From Aestuariimicrobium soli (GTDB taxonomy: Bacteria; Actinomycetota; Actinomycetes; Propionibacteriales; Propionibacteriaceae), in contig NZ_JBPJSQ010000006.1 of assembly GCF_051192575.1 (NCBI RefSeq), forward strand, positions 372,001 to 436,000: 64,000 nucleotides of DNA, given 5' to 3'. This document shows, one piece after another, positions 8,681 through 18,323 of this stretch; position 1 is the first letter of the stretch; each line of letters opens with the position of its first letter. The notes under the pieces were generated by a model. That model made no database searches, was not told where the DNA came from, and saw nothing but the letters and a program-made list of their open reading frames with translations. The position numbers were made by a program, and so were the translations under genes.

Positions 8681-11600
8681 TCAGCCCTGCTGGTCGCGCT
8701 CGTGGTCGAGGTTGGCCATCTGGATCATCACCTTGCCCGCCCGGTTGACGAGCGTGCCCCGACCCGGCGGCAGGGGCGAAGGCTTGATGTCGCCGAAGAG
8801 GGCGCCCTCGTCCTTGGTTCCGCTCATGATCAGCGCCGGCATCTGGGCGTCCTTCATGCGCGCGACGATCTGGTCGGAGAAGACCGTGCGCCCGGCACCA
8901 CCCATCGATCGGACGATGATCAGGTGCAACCCGATGTCGAGGGCCTGGTTCACCAGGTCGGCGAACGGCGCCAGTGGGTTGCCCATCGACGTGGCCACCA
9001 GGTCGTAGTCGTCCACCACGATGAACAGGTCGGCGCCGGTCCACCACGACCGGTCGCGCAGCTGCTGCTGGGTCACGTCGGGCCCTGGCAGGCGGGCACG
9101 CACGGCGTCGGCCGAATTCTTCAGCAGGTCACCGGCGGCGCCGGCCGAGGGGGCGTACCCGATCAGGTGCTCGGTCTCGATGTAGCCCAGCTGCGAGCGC
9201 CGGTAGTCGATCAGCACGATCTTGGCTTCCTTGGGCGTGTACCGCTCCGTGATGCCCTTGAGGATCAGCTTCACCAGGTTCGACTTGCCGCTCTCGGGGG
9301 CACCGAACGCCACCAGGTGCGGTTCGACGTTCGGGTCGAAGTACACCGGCGACAACTCCAGCTCGTCGATCGCGTAGGGAATCCGTCGGTCGACACCGTC
9401 GTTCGTGACGGCCGGCAGGGCCTGGCGCGGCAGGCTGAGCGGCAGCATGCGCACCTCGGCGGCACGCGGGCCGTCCCAGGCGCGGTTCACGCGCTCGATG
9501 AAGTCGCGCTGGCCGCGCTGCACGTCATCGGCGCTCTCGACCCCGTCGATGCGGGGCAGACCGATGAGCGTGTGCAGCCCGTCGAGCTGAATGCCTCGCC
9601 CCGGGCGACCTGCCGGCACCAGCACCTGCACCTTGCGGTTGATCTCCGACTCGAACGGGTCGCCCAGCTTGAGTTCGACGCGGGTCTGCAGGTTGTCGCG
9701 AATGTTCGAGCGCATCTCCGACCACTTCGAGGCCGCCAGCACCACGTGGATGCCGAAGCCCAGACCGCCGTTGGCGATGTTGGTGATCACCTGTTCCTGG
9801 GCCTCGAACTCCTGCCTCACCGTGCCCCAGCCGTCGATGACCAAGAAGACATCGGTGGGGAAGCGGTCGGGCTGGATCGACCCGTCCCGTCGCCCGCGTC
9901 GATAGGTCACCATCGAGTCGATGCCGTGTTCGGCGAAGAAGACTTCGCGGCTGGTGCGCAGGCTGGTGATCTCGGCGATCGTGCGGCGCACCCGGTCGGT
10001 GTCGAGGCGGCCGGTGACCGAGCCCATGTGGGCCAGGTCGCGCATCGAGGTGAGGGCGCCACCGCCGAAGTCGAGCACGTAGAAGCCCACCTCCTGCGGG
10101 GTGTGGGTGAGCGCGAGTCCGGCGATCATGGCGCGCAGGGCCATCGACTTGCCCGACTGCGGGCCACCGACGACGGCCATGTTGCCGCCCGACCCCGAGA
10201 AGTCGAGCCACCAGGGGTCGCGTCGCTGGTGCCGCGGACGGTCGATCAGGGCCACCGGACCGCGCATCTGACCGTGCACCGAGGTGTCTGGCGTGGTCAG
10301 GCCGCGCCCCGGCAGCTCGACGAGCTGACCGCCGAGCAACTGGTCCATGGTGGGCGGGTCGTCGAGCGGCGGCAGCCACACCTTGTGCGCCGGCCAGCCA
10401 TGCCCCTTCATGCGGTTGACCGCGATCGAGAGCATCGTCTCTTCCTCGTCCTCCTCCTCGGACGACGCCGAGGCCGGCTCCGGCTCGGCAGCCGCGGGGT
10501 CGGCGCCCTCGTCCGGCACCCGGCGCTGCGGCTCGGGTTCGGGCTCGGGTGGCTCCACCTTGGCCACCGGGGAGGCCGAGAACTCCAGCACCGGTGGCAC
10601 CCACCGGCGCTCGATCACGGAGCCCCCGAGGTCACCGGTCACCCCACTGGGCGTGGCCGCCGACGGGCTGCCGTGCCACGGCCCCGAGACGTAGGCCGCC
10701 TTGAACCGGGTCATGCCGACGGTGTCGAACTTCAGGTAGCCGTTGCCGGGGCCCGGAGGCAGCTCGTAGGCGTCGGGCACACCGATGACGGTGCGCGACT
10801 CGGCCGGCGAGAAGGTGCGCAGCGCGATGCGGTACGACAGGAAGGTGTCCAGACCCTTGAGCTTGCCCTCCTCCAAACGCTGCGAGGCGAGCAGCTGGTG
10901 CACGGCGATGGATCGGCCCACTCGTCCGATCTGCAGGAACAGGTCGATGAACTCCGGACGAGCCGTCAGCAGCTCCGAGAACTCGTCCACCACGATGAAC
11001 AGGTGGGGCATCGGGGGGATGTCGGCACCGGCCTGGCGGGCGATCTCGTAGTCCTCGCGGTTCTTGAAGTTGCCCGCCGAGCGCAGCACCTCCATGCGGC
11101 GGTCGAGCTCGCCACCGATGGCGTCCTGCATGCGGTCGACGAGACTGACCTCACCCTCGAGGTTGGTGATCACGGCGCTGACGTGGGGCAGGTCGTCCAG
11201 ACCGAGGAAGGTGGCGCCACCCTTGAAGTCGACCAGCACCAGGTTGAGTTGCTCGGTGGAATGGGTCATCGCCAGCCCCAGCACCAGGGTGCGCAGGAAC
11301 TCCGACTTGCCCGAACCGGTGGCGCCGATGCAGATGCCGTGCGGGCCCATGCCGCCCTGCGCGGCCTCCTTGATGTCGAGTTCGACGGGGCGCCCGTCCT
11401 CGGCGGTGCCGAACGGAATGCGCAGGTGCTGACGCAGCGGACGAAGTTTCCACGCCTGCCTGACGTCGAGGGTCAACGGGTCACCCACGCCCAGCATCGC
11501 CGGGTAGTCCTTGGGCGGCTCGAACACGACCTCGGTGGTTTCCTCCTCGTCGGACGAACCGCCGACGCTGGCGGCCGGCAGCCGGTAGGGCGCCATCGCC

Positions 11601-12778
11601 CGGGCCAGCATCTCCATGTAGACCATGGGCACCTGGTCGGGCTTGCCCAGCGAGGTGCGGGCGATCACTCCGCGCGGGGTGCGCCGGTGCAGGGTGACCG
11701 CGTCGGGCTGCACCTCGAGCACGGCGACGCGCTCGAGCAGGCGGTTGGGCACCTTCGACTCCCCGGTCACGTGCACGCCGATGGCGTGTGAGCTCGAGGT
11801 CTGGAACTGGCCGGCGGCCACGTCGTCCACCCCGTCGACCACCACCATGATCTGGGCCGGGGCCTCCTCGGTGCCGTTGCCGCCCAGCGAGAGCTCGACC
11901 AGGTCGTCGGCGTTGGTGGCGAACAGGCGGGCCTTGCCGGCGCCGTCGACGTTGACGGGGTGCTGCAGGTGCGGGAACCACTTCACCCACTGCCACTGGT
12001 CCTGCACCTCGGGGTCGGCGCACACCATCAGACGCACGTCCTGCGGTGAGTGCCAGGTGACGGTCTGGGCGACCATCGACCACGCCAGCTTGCGACAGGC
12101 CTCGACGTCGCCGACCAGTCTGATCTCGCGGAAACCGTCGAGGTTCATGGCCAGCGGCACACCCTGCACGAGGCGATGGGTGCGGATGAATCGACGCAGG
12201 GCCCCGGTGGTGAGCGGTTCGAGGTCTTCCAGCGGCTGCGCCTCGGGTGGGGTCAGCTTCTTCGCGAACTGCTGCGGACCGACGGAGACCCGAATCGAGG
12301 CGAAGTCGTCGTTCTCGCGGCGGCGTTCCCACATGCGCTTGTTGCCGACCACGGTCCACAGGGTCTCGGGGTCGGGGTGACGGTAGGCGACGGCGGCGCG
12401 CTGCTGGTCGGCGGCCGTGCGCACCTGCTTGCGGGTCTGGCCGAGGTAGCGGAAGTAGTCGCGCCGACCGGCGTCGAGTTGCTGGGCCTGGTCGTCCTGC
12501 CCGCGACCGTTCTGGCTGAGCATCATGCCCAGCATCGAGATCGCGTACATGCCGCCGATGATGCCGCCCATCGGGCCGCGGCTGGCGCCGCCACCGCCCA
12601 TCATCATCAGGCCCATGGCCACCGCTCCGGCGGCCATCGGCAGCATCTGCAGCACCCGGGTGAAGGCCTTGCCGCCCTGCGGTGGGGGGATCTCGGGCGG
12701 CGGCTCCAGCAGCAGGTCACCCCGCGGCATGGCGGGCGGGTTGGCACGCTTGGGACGGTTGAAGGTGATCGTCGCCAC
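8681..12778 (-). CDS. eccC: Type VII secretion FtsK/SpoIIIE-family ATPase EccC (single chain, three ATPase modules)
   Basis: Motor ATPase of the ESX channel, 1365 residues. Two transmembrane helices at about 45-62 and 68-87 anchor it; a domain of unknown function precedes the motors. Three Walker A motifs are present: GATGSGKS at 485-492, GGPQSGKS at 871-878 and GAPESGKS at 1159-1166. Module 1 has Walker B-like LVLVDF (Asp517) and FIVVDEF (Asp598/Glu599). A Pro/Glu-rich acidic linker at about 740-780 separates modules 1 and 2, where some ESX systems split the protein into EccCa and EccCb. The GTG start is preceded by a GGGAGA ribosome site and is divergent from eccD. Confidence 0.96.
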   Translation of the reverse strand: MATITFNRPKRANPPAMPRGDLLLEPPPEIPPPQGGKAFTRVLQMLPMAAGAVAMGLMMMGGGGASRGPMGGIIGGMYAISMLGMMLSQNGRGQDDQAQQLDAGRRDYFRYLGQTRKQVRTAADQQRAAVAYRHPDPETLWTVVGNKRMWERRRENDDFASIRVSVGPQQFAKKLTPPEAQPLEDLEPLTTGALRRFIRTHRLVQGVPLAMNLDGFREIRLVGDVEACRKLAWSMVAQTVTWHSPQDVRLMVCADPEVQDQWQWVKWFPHLQHPVNVDGAGKARLFATNADDLVELSLGGNGTEEAPAQIMVVVDGVDDVAAGQFQTSSSHAIGVHVTGESKVPNRLLERVAVLEVQPDAVTLHRRTPRGVIARTSLGKPDQVPMVYMEMLARAMAPYRLPAASVGGSSDEEETTEVVFEPPKDYPAMLGVGDPLTLDVRQAWKLRPLRQHLRIPFGTAEDGRPVELDIKEAAQGGMGPHGICIGATGSGKSEFLRTLVLGLAMTHSTEQLNLVLVDFKGGATFLGLDDLPHVSAVITNLEGEVSLVDRMQDAIGGELDRRMEVLRSAGNFKNREDYEIARQAGADIPPMPHLFIVVDEFSELLTARPEFIDLFLQIGRVGRSIAVHQLLASQRLEEGKLKGLDTFLSYRIALRTFSPAESRTVIGVPDAYELPPGPGNGYLKFDTVGMTRFKAAYVSGPWHGSPSAATPSGVTGDLGGSVIERRWVPPVLEFSASPVAKVEPPEPEPEPQRRVPDEGADPAAAEPEPASASSEEEDEEETMLSIAVNRMKGHGWPAHKVWLPPLDDPPTMDQLLGGQLVELPGRGLTTPDTSVHGQMRGPVALIDRPRHQRRDPWWLDFSGSGGNMAVVGGPQSGKSMALRAMIAGLALTHTPQEVGFYVLDFGGGALTSMRDLAHMGSVTGRLDTDRVRRTIAEITSLRTSREVFFAEHGIDSMVTYRRGRRDGSIQPDRFPTDVFLVIDGWGTVRQEFEAQEQVITNIANGGLGFGIHVVLAASKWSEMRSNIRDNLQTRVELKLGDPFESEINRKVQVLVPAGRPGRGIQLDGLHTLIGLPRIDGVESADDVQRGQRDFIERVNRAWDGPRAAEVRMLPLSLPRQALPAVTNDGVDRRIPYAIDELELSPVYFDPNVEPHLVAFGAPESGKSNLVKLILKGITERYTPKEAKIVLIDYRRSQLGYIETEHLIGYAPSAGAAGDLLKNSADAVRARLPGPDVTQQQLRDRSWWTGADLFIVVDDYDLVATSMGNPLAPFADLVNQALDIGLHLIIVRSMGGAGRTVFSDQIVARMKDAQMPALIMSGTKDEGALFGDIKPSPLPPGRGTLVNRAGKVMIQMANLDHERDQQG

Positions 12779-12892
12779 TCGTGATCTCCCGCTCGTTCGT
12801 GTTGGCCGGTTGGTCCAGCGCCATCTTGCCGGTGGTGCCCATCATGCCGGGGTTGGGGGTCGGAGGTCAGGTCGAACGCCCCCCGCGGGCAC

Positions 12893-12898
12893 TAGTCT
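12893..12898 (+). promoter_or_regulatory. -10 box (TAGTCT) of eccD
   Basis: TAGTCT eight bases before the GTG at 12907. It lies in the 128-bp divergent region between eccC and eccD. Confidence 0.45.
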
Positions 12899-12906
12899 GC
12901 GTGTTC

Positions 12907-14334
12907 GTGAGCACCTCCACCGACGAAGACATCGCCCGGGTCACGGTCATCTCCCCGAACCGGCGCGTCGACCTCGCGCTGCCCGGGCAGGTGACGCTGG
13001 GTGAGGTGCTGCCGGGCATCGTGCGGTTCGCGGGGTTGGAGGCCAACTCCGTCTCCGACGCCGTCCACTCGTGGGTGCTGCAGCGGTTCGGCGAGGACCC
13101 TCTCGACTCCAACCAGGTGATCTCACAGTTGGGCCTCAGCGACGGGGAGACGCTGCACCTGCGCCAGCGCGAGAACGCCCTGCCCGACGCGGCCTTCGAC
13201 GACGTGGTCGATGCGGTGGCCACCTCGACCGACCGTCGTCCGTCGTGGGAACCCAAGCACTCCCAGCGACTGGCGCTCGCGGTGATGATCAGCCTGCTGG
13301 TGGGGCTGCCGACGTTGATGATGTTCCAGCCGATGCGCGCCCAGAACCTCAACCAGATCGCTCGCATGCTGCTGCCCTCGGGCCCGGCGGCGCTCTACGC
13401 CGCCATCGCCTCGGGGGTGCTGGCGTTCGCCTGCACCATCGCCGCCGTGTCGGTCTCGCGGGCCGCCGGGGAGTACCGGGTCTCGTCCGCCTTCGCGTGG
13501 ACGGCCGTCGCGCTGGCCGCGTTCGCCGGCTACGGCGCCCTGTCGGGGTCGGCGGCGGTTCCGCTGCGGATCACGGTGGCGGCCGCGGCCGTGCTGGTGG
13601 TGGCCGCGGCGAACGCCATGGCCGCCGGGGTGCAGGTGATGGGGCTGTTCACCGCGGCGGTCACCGCCGCCCTGCTGCTGGTGGCCTCGACCGTGATGGT
13701 CGTGCAGCCCACCTGGGTGCTGTCGGTGGCGGCGGTCACCATCGCCGTGATGGTGGGCGTCACCTCGATGCTGCCGACGTGGAGCTACCGAATCGCCCGG
13801 ATCGCGCTGCCCGCCGTTCCCCCGGACGCCCAGGCGATGATGGCGGACGAGACCCCGGTGCAGTCCGACATCGTCTCGCGCGCCCTGCTCGCCGACCGGT
13901 TGATCGCCTCGTTCCTGGTCGCCACCTGCACGATCGCCGCCGTGTTCTCGGTGCCGCTGGTGCTCTCGGGCAACTGGTGGGCCCTCGGGTTCACCGCCGC
14001 GGTGGGCTTGGCGCTGGCGCTGCGCGGGCGGGCCTTCGTCGGCCTGCAGCAGCGGCTCGCACTGCTGCTGTCGGGCACGTTCCTGCTGATGGGCGCCTTC
14101 GGGCTGACCCTGGTGAAGCTGCCGCCTGTCTGGCAGGGCCTGCTCAGCGGCGTCGTGCTGCTGTTCGCGGTGCTGCTGCTGGCGATCTTCGCCACCTCGA
14201 TGTACAACACGATCGTCGCGCCGACCTGGGGTCGCGCCGGCGACATTCTCGAGTGGGTGTCGATGCTCGCCATGGTGCCCCTGCTGCTGGGCGTGCTGGA
14301 CCTCTACACCCGGGTGCGTGCCCTGGGAGGCTGA
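12907..14334 (+). CDS. eccD: Type VII secretion integral membrane protein EccD
   Basis: Forms the membrane channel core of ESX machines. The 475-residue protein has a cytoplasmic ubiquitin-like (YukD-type) domain at about 5-85 (starting ARVTVISPNRRVDLALP), a linker, then about eleven hydrophobic helices from residue 120 to the end, the standard EccD plan and length. GTG at 12907 is chosen because it follows the TAGTCT box at leaderless spacing; GTG codons further upstream in frame lack a signal. It converges on the unknown ESX gene at 14357. Confidence 0.95.
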   Translation: MSTSTDEDIARVTVISPNRRVDLALPGQVTLGEVLPGIVRFAGLEANSVSDAVHSWVLQRFGEDPLDSNQVISQLGLSDGETLHLRQRENALPDAAFDDVVDAVATSTDRRPSWEPKHSQRLALAVMISLLVGLPTLMMFQPMRAQNLNQIARMLLPSGPAALYAAIASGVLAFACTIAAVSVSRAAGEYRVSSAFAWTAVALAAFAGYGALSGSAAVPLRITVAAAAVLVVAAANAMAAGVQVMGLFTAAVTAALLLVASTVMVVQPTWVLSVAAVTIAVMVGVTSMLPTWSYRIARIALPAVPPDAQAMMADETPVQSDIVSRALLADRLIASFLVATCTIAAVFSVPLVLSGNWWALGFTAAVGLALALRGRAFVGLQQRLALLLSGTFLLMGAFGLTLVKLPPVWQGLLSGVVLLFAVLLLAIFATSMYNTIVAPTWGRAGDILEWVSMLAMVPLLLGVLDLYTRVRALGG

Positions 14335-14356
14335 CACCCCTCAGGATCCCGGGCCG

Positions 14357-15028
14357 TCAGCTGAACAGCAGCTTGTACTCCGTCGGCGTGGGCGGGAAGT
14401 CGATGCGCACGGCCCGTCGGGGCATCGCCAGCACCACGGCCGACTCGAGGTCGTCGAACAGGGCCGTGTGCTGCGAACTGAGCACGTACGCCCGCTTGAG
14501 GTTGTCGACCGACTTGCCACTGGTCTGCCCGACGAGCGCGAGATCGCAGTTGCGCAGGGCGTGCACGGCCGACCCCGCCGCCGTCGAGGTGATGGTGGCC
14601 ATCGCCTGCCAGGCGCCCATCGGCGCCTGGGTGCCGTCGAAGCTCGCGGCGTCGTCGATCACCAGACTCGGACGATAGGGCCGCCCCTGGCTCGGCAGTT
14701 TCTCGGCGCGGCGCAGCAGGTCGATGGTTCCCCCGGCCTCGGCGATCACCCCGGCCAACCCACGCCACCCGCGATGGTCCTCACTGATCACCGACAGGTG
14801 GGCACCCAGACACATCGCCCGGAAGGCGACCAGCCAGGTGGCGTAGTCGGGCAGGTCGAGCAAAATGCGGGTGCCCTGCGGGCGGAACAGTCGAATGGCG
14901 ACCTGACCGCCGCGGGAACTGCGCCCCAGCACCAACCCCGAGGGCCCGGTACGGACGACCGCCGTCTTGCCCGACGCGGCCGCGGCGGGCAGCTCCCACG
15001 CGGGATGGCGCTGTGAGGTCTGGCTCAT
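14357..15028 (-). CDS. Uncharacterised ESX-locus protein, translationally coupled to eccE
   Basis: A 223-residue protein I cannot assign. It is mostly soluble-looking with no clear transmembrane helix, signal peptide or nucleotide-binding loop. Recognisable local features are an N-terminal segment AVVRTGPSGLVLGRSSRGG, a Trp-rich central part (DYATWLVAFRAM, EDHRGWRGL) and SLVIDDAASFDG near the middle. The ATG at 15028 overlaps the eccE stop in a TGATG arrangement, so the two are read from one mRNA. Position suggests a partner of EccE or a cytoplasmic accessory factor; that is inference. A GTG at 15031 is an alternative start. Confidence 0.7.
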   Translation of the reverse strand: MSQTSQRHPAWELPAAAASGKTAVVRTGPSGLVLGRSSRGGQVAIRLFRPQGTRILLDLPDYATWLVAFRAMCLGAHLSVISEDHRGWRGLAGVIAEAGGTIDLLRRAEKLPSQGRPYRPSLVIDDAASFDGTQAPMGAWQAMATITSTAAGSAVHALRNCDLALVGQTSGKSVDNLKRAYVLSSQHTALFDDLESAVVLAMPRRAVRIDFPPTPTEYKLLFS

Positions 15029-16188
15029 CACACGACCGCCCTTCCCAGCGGAACGGTGCCGATCACCGTCGGCACCTGCAGGCCACCCCGACCGGACAGG
15101 GTCACCTGCTTGGGCAGCGACCGCCGCAGGTGTTCGTGGGCGCGGTCGGCGAGCTCACGGTTGGGCGCCACCAGACGCACCGCCCCGGACGACTGGTTGC
15201 GGTCGTCGATGGTGTAACTGGTGACCGCGAACAGCACGGGCGCCCGGTCGAGCGCGCTGATCAGCGACTGGTAGGCCATCGAGGCATTGCCGCCACCGCG
15301 CACCCTCGCCCCCAGGTGCACCAGGCCGTCACACTCCCAGGTCGTCCACGATTCGGTCGAACGTTCCGACCCGTGGTCGGGAGTGGAGCCCGTGGTGAAG
15401 CTCAGCACTTCGTAGATCTCCATGGGGGTGAGCACGCGGGTGGTCAGGCCCTGCCGCTTGAGGGCGGCCTGCACGCGGTGCAGCCCGAAGCGCAGCGTGC
15501 CGTGGATGCCATCGTTCGAGGCGCCGCGGCGGGCCACCGCCTCGAGGCAGAGGCGGGGGTCGAGGCGCACCGACAGCCAAGTGCGGCGCACGGCCGGCGG
15601 GGGCGTCTCGGCGATCTCGAGGTAGGCCTGTGCGGCGACGCTGCCCGGACGAAGCAGGGCCGTCACCGGGGCGGGCACGGTGTAGGTGACCAGCTGCAGA
15701 CCGGCGAAGACGATGTCGTCCTGCCGGGTGAGACCCGAGAGGGCCTCGAGGTCGATCTTCTCGCCGGCGTCGGCCATCAGCAGGTCGTCCGAGGTGAGGG
15801 AGAGGATGGCGGTCCACGACTCGCCGTCGGTGACCACGCCCACCTCGGCGCCGGAGGCCGACCGGGTCTGGTTCACCTGCAGGCCGGGCAGCCACTGGGC
15901 GAGCGGCACCAGGTCGATCGGCAGGTCGGGGTGCTCCACCCGGCGGGCGCGACGCTGCCGGAACCGCAGGCGATTGACGACCGACCCGATCAGGCTGCGG
16001 CCGGTCCACGGGATGCCCACCGCGACGATCACCAGGGCGAGCGCTCCGGCCACGATCAGCCAGGTCTGCGTACGGCCGACGAGAGCCACCACCACCGGCA
16101 CCAGCAGCGCGAGTTCCCACCGCATGGCCGACGCCAACCTGGTGCTCGCCGACCGGCTGGCCTGCCGCGACTGGAGTGCACCCGACAC
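15028..16188 (-). CDS. eccE: Type VII secretion protein EccE
   Basis: Peripheral component of the ESX membrane complex, 386 residues. Two adjacent transmembrane helices lie at about 25-38 and 42-60, followed by a large soluble domain, the family layout. The sequence VPLAQWLPGLQVNQTR opens the soluble domain. GTG start at 16188 has a GGGAG ribosome site six bases upstream. A minus-strand TAGAGT at 16237-16242 is the likely -10 box. It is divergent from eccB and its stop overlaps the start of the 223-aa gene. Confidence 0.9.
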   Translation of the reverse strand: MSGALQSRQASRSASTRLASAMRWELALLVPVVVALVGRTQTWLIVAGALALVIVAVGIPWTGRSLIGSVVNRLRFRQRRARRVEHPDLPIDLVPLAQWLPGLQVNQTRSASGAEVGVVTDGESWTAILSLTSDDLLMADAGEKIDLEALSGLTRQDDIVFAGLQLVTYTVPAPVTALLRPGSVAAQAYLEIAETPPPAVRRTWLSVRLDPRLCLEAVARRGASNDGIHGTLRFGLHRVQAALKRQGLTTRVLTPMEIYEVLSFTTGSTPDHGSERSTESWTTWECDGLVHLGARVRGGGNASMAYQSLISALDRAPVLFAVTSYTIDDRNQSSGAVRLVAPNRELADRAHEHLRRSLPKQVTLSGRGGLQVPTVIGTVPLGRAVV

Positions 16189-16236
16189 GGTCGCTCCCTA
16201 CTGCTCTGCATCCGCTCCGTTCGCGGGATCGGCAAC

Positions 16237-16242
16237 ACTCTA
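16237..16242 (-). promoter_or_regulatory. -10 box (TAGAGT) of the eccE operon
   Basis: Minus-strand TAGAGT about 49 bases before the eccE GTG; gives a leadered mRNA with its own ribosome site. The rest of the 165-bp eccE-eccB gap holds a small hairpin at 16308-16328 (7-bp stem). Confidence 0.45.
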
Positions 16243-16353
16243 GGCAGGACGAGGGCCAGACGCAGCCCGGCGCGGCTCGCCCCTGGCCCCCGGACGGGGA
16301 AGAATGGCCCCGTCTGGCGATGACGGGGTCGCAACGGAAGGGGAAGGCGCACG

Positions 16354-17748
16354 ATGGCGGAACGCAAGGACCTGTTGAAGGCCCACTCGTTCGTGACCCA
16401 GCGCCTCGTCTCGGCCCTGGTCGACCGCGATCCCGACGCCCCCAAGTCGCCGCTCGGCCGGGTGACCACCGCCACCTTCGTCTCGGTACTGATCGGCATC
16501 GTGGCGCTCGGCGGCTTCCTGCTGCTGGGCAAGCTGCGACCGGGGATGGCGACCGACTGGCAGGACCCCTCCGTGGTGCTGCAGGACATGGACTCCGGCG
16601 GACTGTTCGTCTATGACGACGGCCAGAACGGGCTGTACCCGATGGCCGACATCACCTCGGCGCGACTGCTGGCCGGGTCGGGCGACAGCAAGGCGACACC
16701 CCCGACGGTTCAGGTCAAGAGCAAACTCATCAAGAACGTCAAGCGTCTGCAGCGGCAGGGCGTGCCGTCGGCGCCCTACGAACTGCCGGCCCCCGCCGAC
16801 ATCGCTCCCTACCCGATGCGCATCTGCATGTCGGCCCAGAACGTGCGGCAGGAACGGTTCCTGACGGTGCAGATCGGCGGCACCCAGCCGACCAGCAAGG
16901 ACGCCTCCCTGGCGGTGCAGACACCCGACGGCACCCAGTACCTGGTGATGCGGGGCACGTCGCACCGACTGTGGGCACGCACCGGCGAGAGCAGCCCCCT
17001 GATCGGTGGCCTGCCGGTGGCCCAGGTCAGCGCCGCGTGGCTGGCGTCCCTGCCGGTCGGCGCCCCCGTCGAACCGCGCGAGATCCCGGGCATCGGCTCG
17101 TCCCCAACGAAGGGGGTCAAGAACCTGCGCGTGGGCGACCTCGCCCGAGTGGGGGACGAGGACTCCCCCGACGTGCGCTACTACGTGCAGCAGGTCAACG
17201 GGCTGGCCCGGATCACCTACCTCGACATGCGGCTGGCCGTCGAGCAGCGCAAGGCTGGCGACCCGGTGGCCATCTCGGAGAGCGACTACGCCCAGGTGGC
17301 CACGCAGGAGGAGGCGGGCACCCCGGGCCTGCCCTACGAGCGGCCGGTCGGCCCGCAGCTGCAGGTGAGCCTGCAGCAGACGTCGGTGTGCGCGACCTAC
17401 ACCGCGGACGATCCCGAGCACCCGCGGATCGACATCGACCTACCGACGCCGGCCCTGCCGGTGAACGCCGGCAGCCCCAGGGGGAACCGCGCCGACATCG
17501 TGCAGATGCCCAACCTCACCGGGGCACTGCTGGTGAACAACGCGCTGAAGGGCACCGAGACGTCGTCGTTTCTGGTGGTGAACTCCAAGATCTACGGCAT
17601 CCCCGACGTCGCCTCGCGGCGCTCGCTGGGCTACACCAGCGACAACTCGACGCTGATGCGGGTGCCGGGTGGGGTGATGGCCCTGTTCGAGAACGGTCTT
17701 CCTGCTGGGGTGTCGCTGAGTGCCAACGACATCGTGCCCGTGCCCTGA
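16354..17748 (+). CDS. eccB: Type VII secretion protein EccB
   Basis: Periplasmic-side ESX component, 464 residues. It starts with the family hallmark AERKDLLKAHSFVTQRLVSAL, has a single transmembrane helix at about 39-58, and an extracytoplasmic domain to the C-terminus. Cys near residues 155 and 347 could form the disulfide known in EccB proteins. The ATG follows an AAGGGGAAGG ribosome site. It is followed by a 226-bp gap and two WXG100 genes on the same strand. Confidence 0.95.
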   Translation: MAERKDLLKAHSFVTQRLVSALVDRDPDAPKSPLGRVTTATFVSVLIGIVALGGFLLLGKLRPGMATDWQDPSVVLQDMDSGGLFVYDDGQNGLYPMADITSARLLAGSGDSKATPPTVQVKSKLIKNVKRLQRQGVPSAPYELPAPADIAPYPMRICMSAQNVRQERFLTVQIGGTQPTSKDASLAVQTPDGTQYLVMRGTSHRLWARTGESSPLIGGLPVAQVSAAWLASLPVGAPVEPREIPGIGSSPTKGVKNLRVGDLARVGDEDSPDVRYYVQQVNGLARITYLDMRLAVEQRKAGDPVAISESDYAQVATQEEAGTPGLPYERPVGPQLQVSLQQTSVCATYTADDPEHPRIDIDLPTPALPVNAGSPRGNRADIVQMPNLTGALLVNNALKGTETSSFLVVNSKIYGIPDVASRRSLGYTSDNSTLMRVPGGVMALFENGLPAGVSLSANDIVPVP

Positions 17749-17974
17749 GCCCGGTGGCGGGTGCGGGGGCTTCCTGAGTAATGGTGCTCAACTTTTCTGG
17801 GGTAAACGCGCCTGACAAGGGATGACGCGCTGTGATCCGGTCGATGGGACTGCGAGATGACCCCCCACTCTCCTAATGTTTTTCTCAGCAGGACAACGAC
17901 CCACGGGCATCACTCCCCGGGGTCGACCCCCAGGCGTCGGGAACGACCCGTCGCCTTCTCATGAAAGGGAAGTC
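17749..17974. promoter_or_regulatory. Leader/promoter region of the WXG100 pair
   Basis: A 226-bp gap with TAATGT near 17872 as a possible -10 box, a GGGGTCGACCCC palindrome near 17920 in the leader, and an AAAGGGA ribosome site. No terminator for eccB was evident, so read-through from eccB is possible. Confidence 0.4.
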
Positions 17975-18283
17975 ATGGCTGGCAACCAGCAGGTCGACCG
18001 CGCAGAAATGAAGAAGGCTGCGGACCAGATCGACACCTCGCACCAGGGGATCCACCAGATCCAGACCACTCTGTCGAACCAGATCAACGAGCTCCGCGCC
18101 GGCTGGACCGGCCAGGCGTCCGACGCGTTCTACCGCGCCTACTCGCAGTTCGACGACGAGTTCCAGAAGGTCAAGGCTGGCCTGGAGGAGATCCACGGCA
18201 AGCTCGTCGACTCGCAGATGAAGTACACCCAGAACGAAGAAGAGCAGAAGGCTGCGGCGAACCCCATCGCCCAGATGCTCTGA
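17975..18283 (+). CDS. WXG100 family type VII secretion substrate (first of pair)
   Basis: A 102-residue helical-hairpin protein with the central turn W44-T-G46 and a C-terminal Y84-x3-E88 (YTQNE) secretion motif, as in EsxA/EsxB proteins. It is expected to pair with the neighbouring 96-residue WXG100 protein, 40 bp downstream, and to be exported by the ESX machine. The ATG at 17975 follows AAAGGGA; an earlier in-frame start would add 33 residues that do not look like this family. Confidence 0.93.
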   Translation: MAGNQQVDRAEMKKAADQIDTSHQGIHQIQTTLSNQINELRAGWTGQASDAFYRAYSQFDDEFQKVKAGLEEIHGKLVDSQMKYTQNEEEQKAAANPIAQML

Positions 18284-18323
18284 CCCCACCCCTCACTGAC
18301 ACCAGACTTCAAAGGAGCACACG

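Noticed and set aside
8492..11791. A plus-strand open frame of about 1,100 codons opposite eccC
   Set aside because: It is the antisense shadow of a well-defined EccC with three Walker motifs; high GC removes stops on the opposite strand.
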